From: Candidatus Heimdallarchaeota archaeon | GTDB taxonomy: Archaea; Asgardarchaeota; Heimdallarchaeia; JABLTI01 | NCBI GenBank assembly: GCA_030671945.1 | Contig: DAOVHJ010000013.1 | Coordinates: forward strand, 1 to 15,784 | Length of the DNA stretch: 15,784 bases | Reading direction: 5' to 3' | Part shown: piece after piece, positions 13,839 through 15,784 of the stretch | How positions within the stretch are numbered: the stretch's first letter is position 1 | Layout of the letters: every line of letters begins with the position of its first letter | Translations under genes and position numbers: made by a program | The notes under the pieces: generated by a model | Seen by the model: the letters and a program-made list of their open reading frames with translations, nothing else | The model's database searches: none | What the model was told of the DNA's origin: nothing

Positions 13839-13847
13839 TTTAAAATA
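13839..13847 (+). promoter_or_regulatory. Candidate TATA box for cofD
   Basis: TTTAAAATA centred at about 13843 is followed by the cofD ATG at 13874, about 31 bases on. The predicted transcription start falls within a few bases of the start codon, so cofD mRNA would have almost no leader. Confidence 0.4.
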
Positions 13848-13873
13848 AATGGAGATTATCATTATCTGGACGG

Positions 13874-14836
13874 ATGGAAATGAAAGGGAAACCGCAAGTA
13901 TCTATAACTTTACTATCTGGTGGAACTGGCACACCTAAGCTTTTACTTGGTGTTAGAGAATTACTTGATGACAATTTGTTAACAATAATTGGAAATACTG
14001 GGGATGATGATACTTTCTTTGGTTTATTAGTTTCACCTGATATTGATTCCTTAATCTACTTATTTTCAAATCAGCTGGATTTAGAGAAATTTTGGGGGGT
14101 AGAAGATGAAACATACAATACTTTACAGCAATTAGGTATGATGAAAGAACCAACTTGGTTCCAATTGGGAGACAAAGATTTAGCACTTCATTTGGCGAGA
14201 AATAGATTATTATCAAGTGGTTATACATTGACTGAAGCAATTAATGAGAGCTGTACAAAGTTGGAGATAACAGCTAAAATTGTTCCAATGACAGATGATC
14301 CAGTAAAAACAACAATGGTGAATGAAAAGAATGAGAGATTATCATTCCAAGAATATACTGTGAAATTTAGAGAAAAAATTCCTGTAAAAGCAGTTCATTA
14401 TGAAGGAAGTGAAAAAGCTAAAGCAACTAAAGAAGCAATTAGGGCAATAAAAAATGCTAATGCAATTATTCTAGGCCCAAGCAATCCGATTACTAGTGTC
14501 GGTCCAATGTTAGCTCTACCAGAGATTAAGAACGCATTAATTAAATCCAAAGCAAAAGTAATTGCAGTATCTCCACTTGATAGTGGAAAAGCATTTAGTG
14601 GTCCTGCTGCCCGTTTACTGAAAGAATTGGGTTATGAAGCAACATCGCTTGGTATTGCAAAATTATACAAAGAATTCTTGGATGTTTTTGTAATTAGTAC
14701 GAATGACTCTGAGCTTAGAGAAAGCATTCAAGATTTAGGAATAAAAGCTATTTGTTCAAATATTTCTTTGAAAACAAAAACCGAACAAATAAATTTGGCA
14801 AGAGCTATTTTAACTGAAATTGGAATTAATCTTTAG
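13874..14836 (+). CDS. cofD: 2-phospho-L-lactate transferase (CofD), coenzyme F420 synthesis
   Basis: CofD transfers the phospholactate (or related) group from the activated guanylyl donor to the deazaflavin Fo, forming F420-0. The 320-residue length is typical. Motifs present are LLSGGTGTPKLLLGV (13-27), the nucleotide/phosphate start; IGNTGDDDTFFGLLVSPDIDSLIY (39-62), the Fo-binding region; WFQLGDKDLALHLAR (95-109); ILGPSNPITSVGPMLAL (199-215); and SPLDSGKAFSGPAARLLKELG (233-253), where the common SPIIGGKAIKGPA version is slightly altered. The last helix is complete. ATG 13874 is taken; ATG 13880 is an alternative. It is followed by a flavodoxin gene 63 bases on, probably with its own promoter. 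It shows that the host makes F420. Confidence 0.94.
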   Translation: MEMKGKPQVSITLLSGGTGTPKLLLGVRELLDDNLLTIIGNTGDDDTFFGLLVSPDIDSLIYLFSNQLDLEKFWGVEDETYNTLQQLGMMKEPTWFQLGDKDLALHLARNRLLSSGYTLTEAINESCTKLEITAKIVPMTDDPVKTTMVNEKNERLSFQEYTVKFREKIPVKAVHYEGSEKAKATKEAIRAIKNANAIILGPSNPITSVGPMLALPEIKNALIKSKAKVIAVSPLDSGKAFSGPAARLLKELGYEATSLGIAKLYKEFLDVFVISTNDSELRESIQDLGIKAICSNISLKTKTEQINLARAILTEIGINL

Positions 14837-14865
14837 TGGAAAAATATTTAATTTAGGTAGATTGC

Positions 14866-14897
14866 GTTACAGTAATTTGATAGTTATTTGGTGTAAC
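14866..14897 (+). promoter_or_regulatory. Inverted repeat across the flavodoxin leader and ribosome site
   Basis: GTTACA (14866-14871) and TGTAAC (14892-14897) are exact inverted repeats 20 bases apart. The second arm overlaps the GGTG ribosome site (14890-14893) of the flavodoxin gene, six bases before its ATG. AAATATTTAA (about 14842-14851) is a TATA candidate placing the transcript start near 14872, which would leave out most of the first arm, so a DNA operator is as likely as an RNA hairpin. Confidence 0.3.
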
Positions 14898-14899
14898 TT

Positions 14900-15385
14900 A
14901 TGAAAATACTTGTTGCATTTTATTCATTTGAAGGGAATACAAAGTTTGTAGCAGAAGCTATTGCTAAAGAATTGAAAGCCGATTTATTAGAGTTAAAACC
15001 AACTAAAGAAATCAAGACGAAAGGATTCTTCAAGTATCCTATTGGTGGGGCTCAAGTAGTCTTTGGTTTTAAACCAAAACTATTACCCTTTGATAAGAAT
15101 CCTGAGGATTATGATGTACTCTTTCTAGGAACCCCAACTTGGTCTTTGAGTTACACTCCGACAATGAGATCCTTTCTCTCGCAAGTAAAACTTTCAGGTA
15201 AGAAAATAGGTCTTTTCTGTTGTCGAATGACTAAGAAAGGTAAGACTTTCAAAATCATGAAGAAAAAATTGAAAGGAAACGAGATTATCGGTGAAATCGA
15301 TTTCAGCCAACCACTCATAAAAGCAAAAGAAGAAGATGCAAAAGCTGTTAGTAAATGGGCTAAAGAGCTGGTATCAAAGATTTAA
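14900..15385 (+). CDS. Flavodoxin family protein
   Basis: The 161-residue protein has the flavodoxin fold. AFYSFEGNTKFVAEAIAKEL (about 6-25) holds the FMN phosphate loop, with S-x-E-G-N-T in place of the classic T/S-x-T-G-x-T. LFLGTPTWSLSYTPTMRSFL (about 75-94) is the FMN-ring loop with an aromatic Trp, and KKIGLFCCRMTKKGKTF (about 101-117) is the third flavin loop. Flavodoxins shuttle one or two electrons between ferredoxin-linked enzymes; members of this COG0716 group can also be quinone or disulfide-linked reductases. The Cys-Cys pair in the third loop is notable. The ATG at 14900 has GGTG six bases upstream. It follows cofD, so a link to F420 or low-potential redox chemistry is possible but not shown. 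Confidence 0.88.
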   Translation: MKILVAFYSFEGNTKFVAEAIAKELKADLLELKPTKEIKTKGFFKYPIGGAQVVFGFKPKLLPFDKNPEDYDVLFLGTPTWSLSYTPTMRSFLSQVKLSGKKIGLFCCRMTKKGKTFKIMKKKLKGNEIIGEIDFSQPLIKAKEEDAKAVSKWAKELVSKI

Positions 15386-15394
15386 CGCCATTTC

Positions 15395-15784
15395 TTAAGG
15401 TATTATTTCACACCCGTTATTGAAACTTGGATAATCAAATTCAGTTTTTGAAATTATTCCTTTCTCAATTAATAATTGAACCTCGTCTTTTATAGACTTG
15501 AGTTCTGAAACCATATGCTCAACTGTCCCGCAAACTTTCTTGAAAGCTTCTGCTCCCCATAGCTTTGTTTGATTAATAAATAAGCAACGACCACCACAGA
15601 ATCCAAATATGTTACAAGAGGGACAAGGATCTGTTACTCTCATAGAATTTCTTATTGATTTCGGAGTACTAGTTTTAATATCACCAACTATTGAGAAGTT
15701 AAATTCAGGAGAGATTGGACAGACAGAAATTGAACCATCGGGATTTATTGCAAAAGAATCAAGACCCGCTCCACAACGCAAAGG
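15395..15784 (-). CDS. Radical SAM/SPASM enzyme, C-terminal part (AF_0577-like)
   Basis: The minus-strand frame is open to the window edge and shows only about 129 C-terminal codons. They hold an SPASM-type auxiliary iron-sulfur domain: CGAGLDSFAINPDGSISVCPI near the visible start, VGDI about ten residues later, then DPCPSCNIFGFCGGRCLF and a later VCGTVEHM, giving seven or more cysteines in the C-x9-15-G-x4-C ... C-x2-C-x5-C-x3-C ... C style. The wording resembles the archaeal AF_0577 radical SAM family, predicted to modify peptides; that finer call is tentative. The catalytic CxxxCxxC cluster would be outside the window. The gene converges on the flavodoxin with a 9-base gap. Confidence 0.85.
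   Translation of the reverse strand, partial: PLRCGAGLDSFAINPDGSISVCPISPEFNFSIVGDIKTSTPKSIRNSMRVTDPCPSCNIFGFCGGRCLFINQTKLWGAEAFKKVCGTVEHMVSELKSIKDEVQLLIEKGIISKTEFDYPSFNNGCEIIP

Overview
The window reads as a piece of an AT-rich archaeal chromosome. The support is gene content: 6-hydroxymethyl-dihydropterin pyrophosphokinase of the archaeal MptE (DUF115) type, MfnE and MfnF of the methanopterin furan branch, DUF447, a COG1665 nucleotidyltransferase, CofD for coenzyme F420, an archaeal-type RNase HII, a single-domain KaiC-like ATPase, a tRNA-Glu with archaeal features, and TATA-like boxes at archaeal spacing. The substrate-binding protein ends in a Pro-Gly-Phe, membrane-segment, basic-tail anchor of a kind seen in archaeal exported proteins. 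An Asgard-type or similar archaeon that uses tetrahydromethanopterin and F420 without necessarily being a methanogen is plausible, but I cannot fix the lineage from sequence alone. No mobile element, CRISPR array or phage gene was seen.

Layout. 1-606 (minus) is the 5' part of an unrecognised gene. 777-2679 (plus) is an overlapping pair: a PUA-containing NSUN6-type RNA m5C methyltransferase homologue that has lost both cysteines and the AdoMet loop, then an RNase HII with unusual active-site residues. 2696-3403 (minus) is a GNAT-like protein with an unknown C-terminal half. 3504-5212 (minus) holds DUF447 followed by the COG1665 nucleotidyltransferase. 5318-8788 is a cofactor island: mptE (+), a PTPS-I/III type pterin enzyme (-), a TusA-like protein (-), and mfnF-mfnE (+), followed by a KaiC-like ATPase (+). 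9674-10386 holds a tiny zinc-ribbon protein, a cyclophilin-like protein and tRNA-Glu(UUC). 10544-12412 (minus) is a large membrane-anchored substrate-binding protein preceded by a long structured leader. 12760-13754 holds a small basic protein and a DUF2085 membrane protein. 13874-15385 (plus) is cofD and a flavodoxin. 15395 to the end (minus) is the C-terminal part of a radical SAM/SPASM enzyme.

How the genes fit. The PTPS-I/III enzyme could supply 6-hydroxymethyl-dihydropterin, which MptE would activate as the diphosphate. MfnE and MfnF build and activate the aminomethylfuran half. DUF447 is a known neighbour of methanopterin genes. CofD makes the F420 core. Together they indicate an organism with H4MPT-linked C1 metabolism and deazaflavin redox chemistry.

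The most unusual items are: (1) the substrate-binding protein, whose domain order appears circularly permuted, with the usual C-terminal third first; (2) its leader, which carries alternately pairing segments and a Shine-Dalgarno site inside a palindrome; and (3) the intact but apparently catalytically dead NSUN6-like protein joined by overlap to an altered RNase HII.
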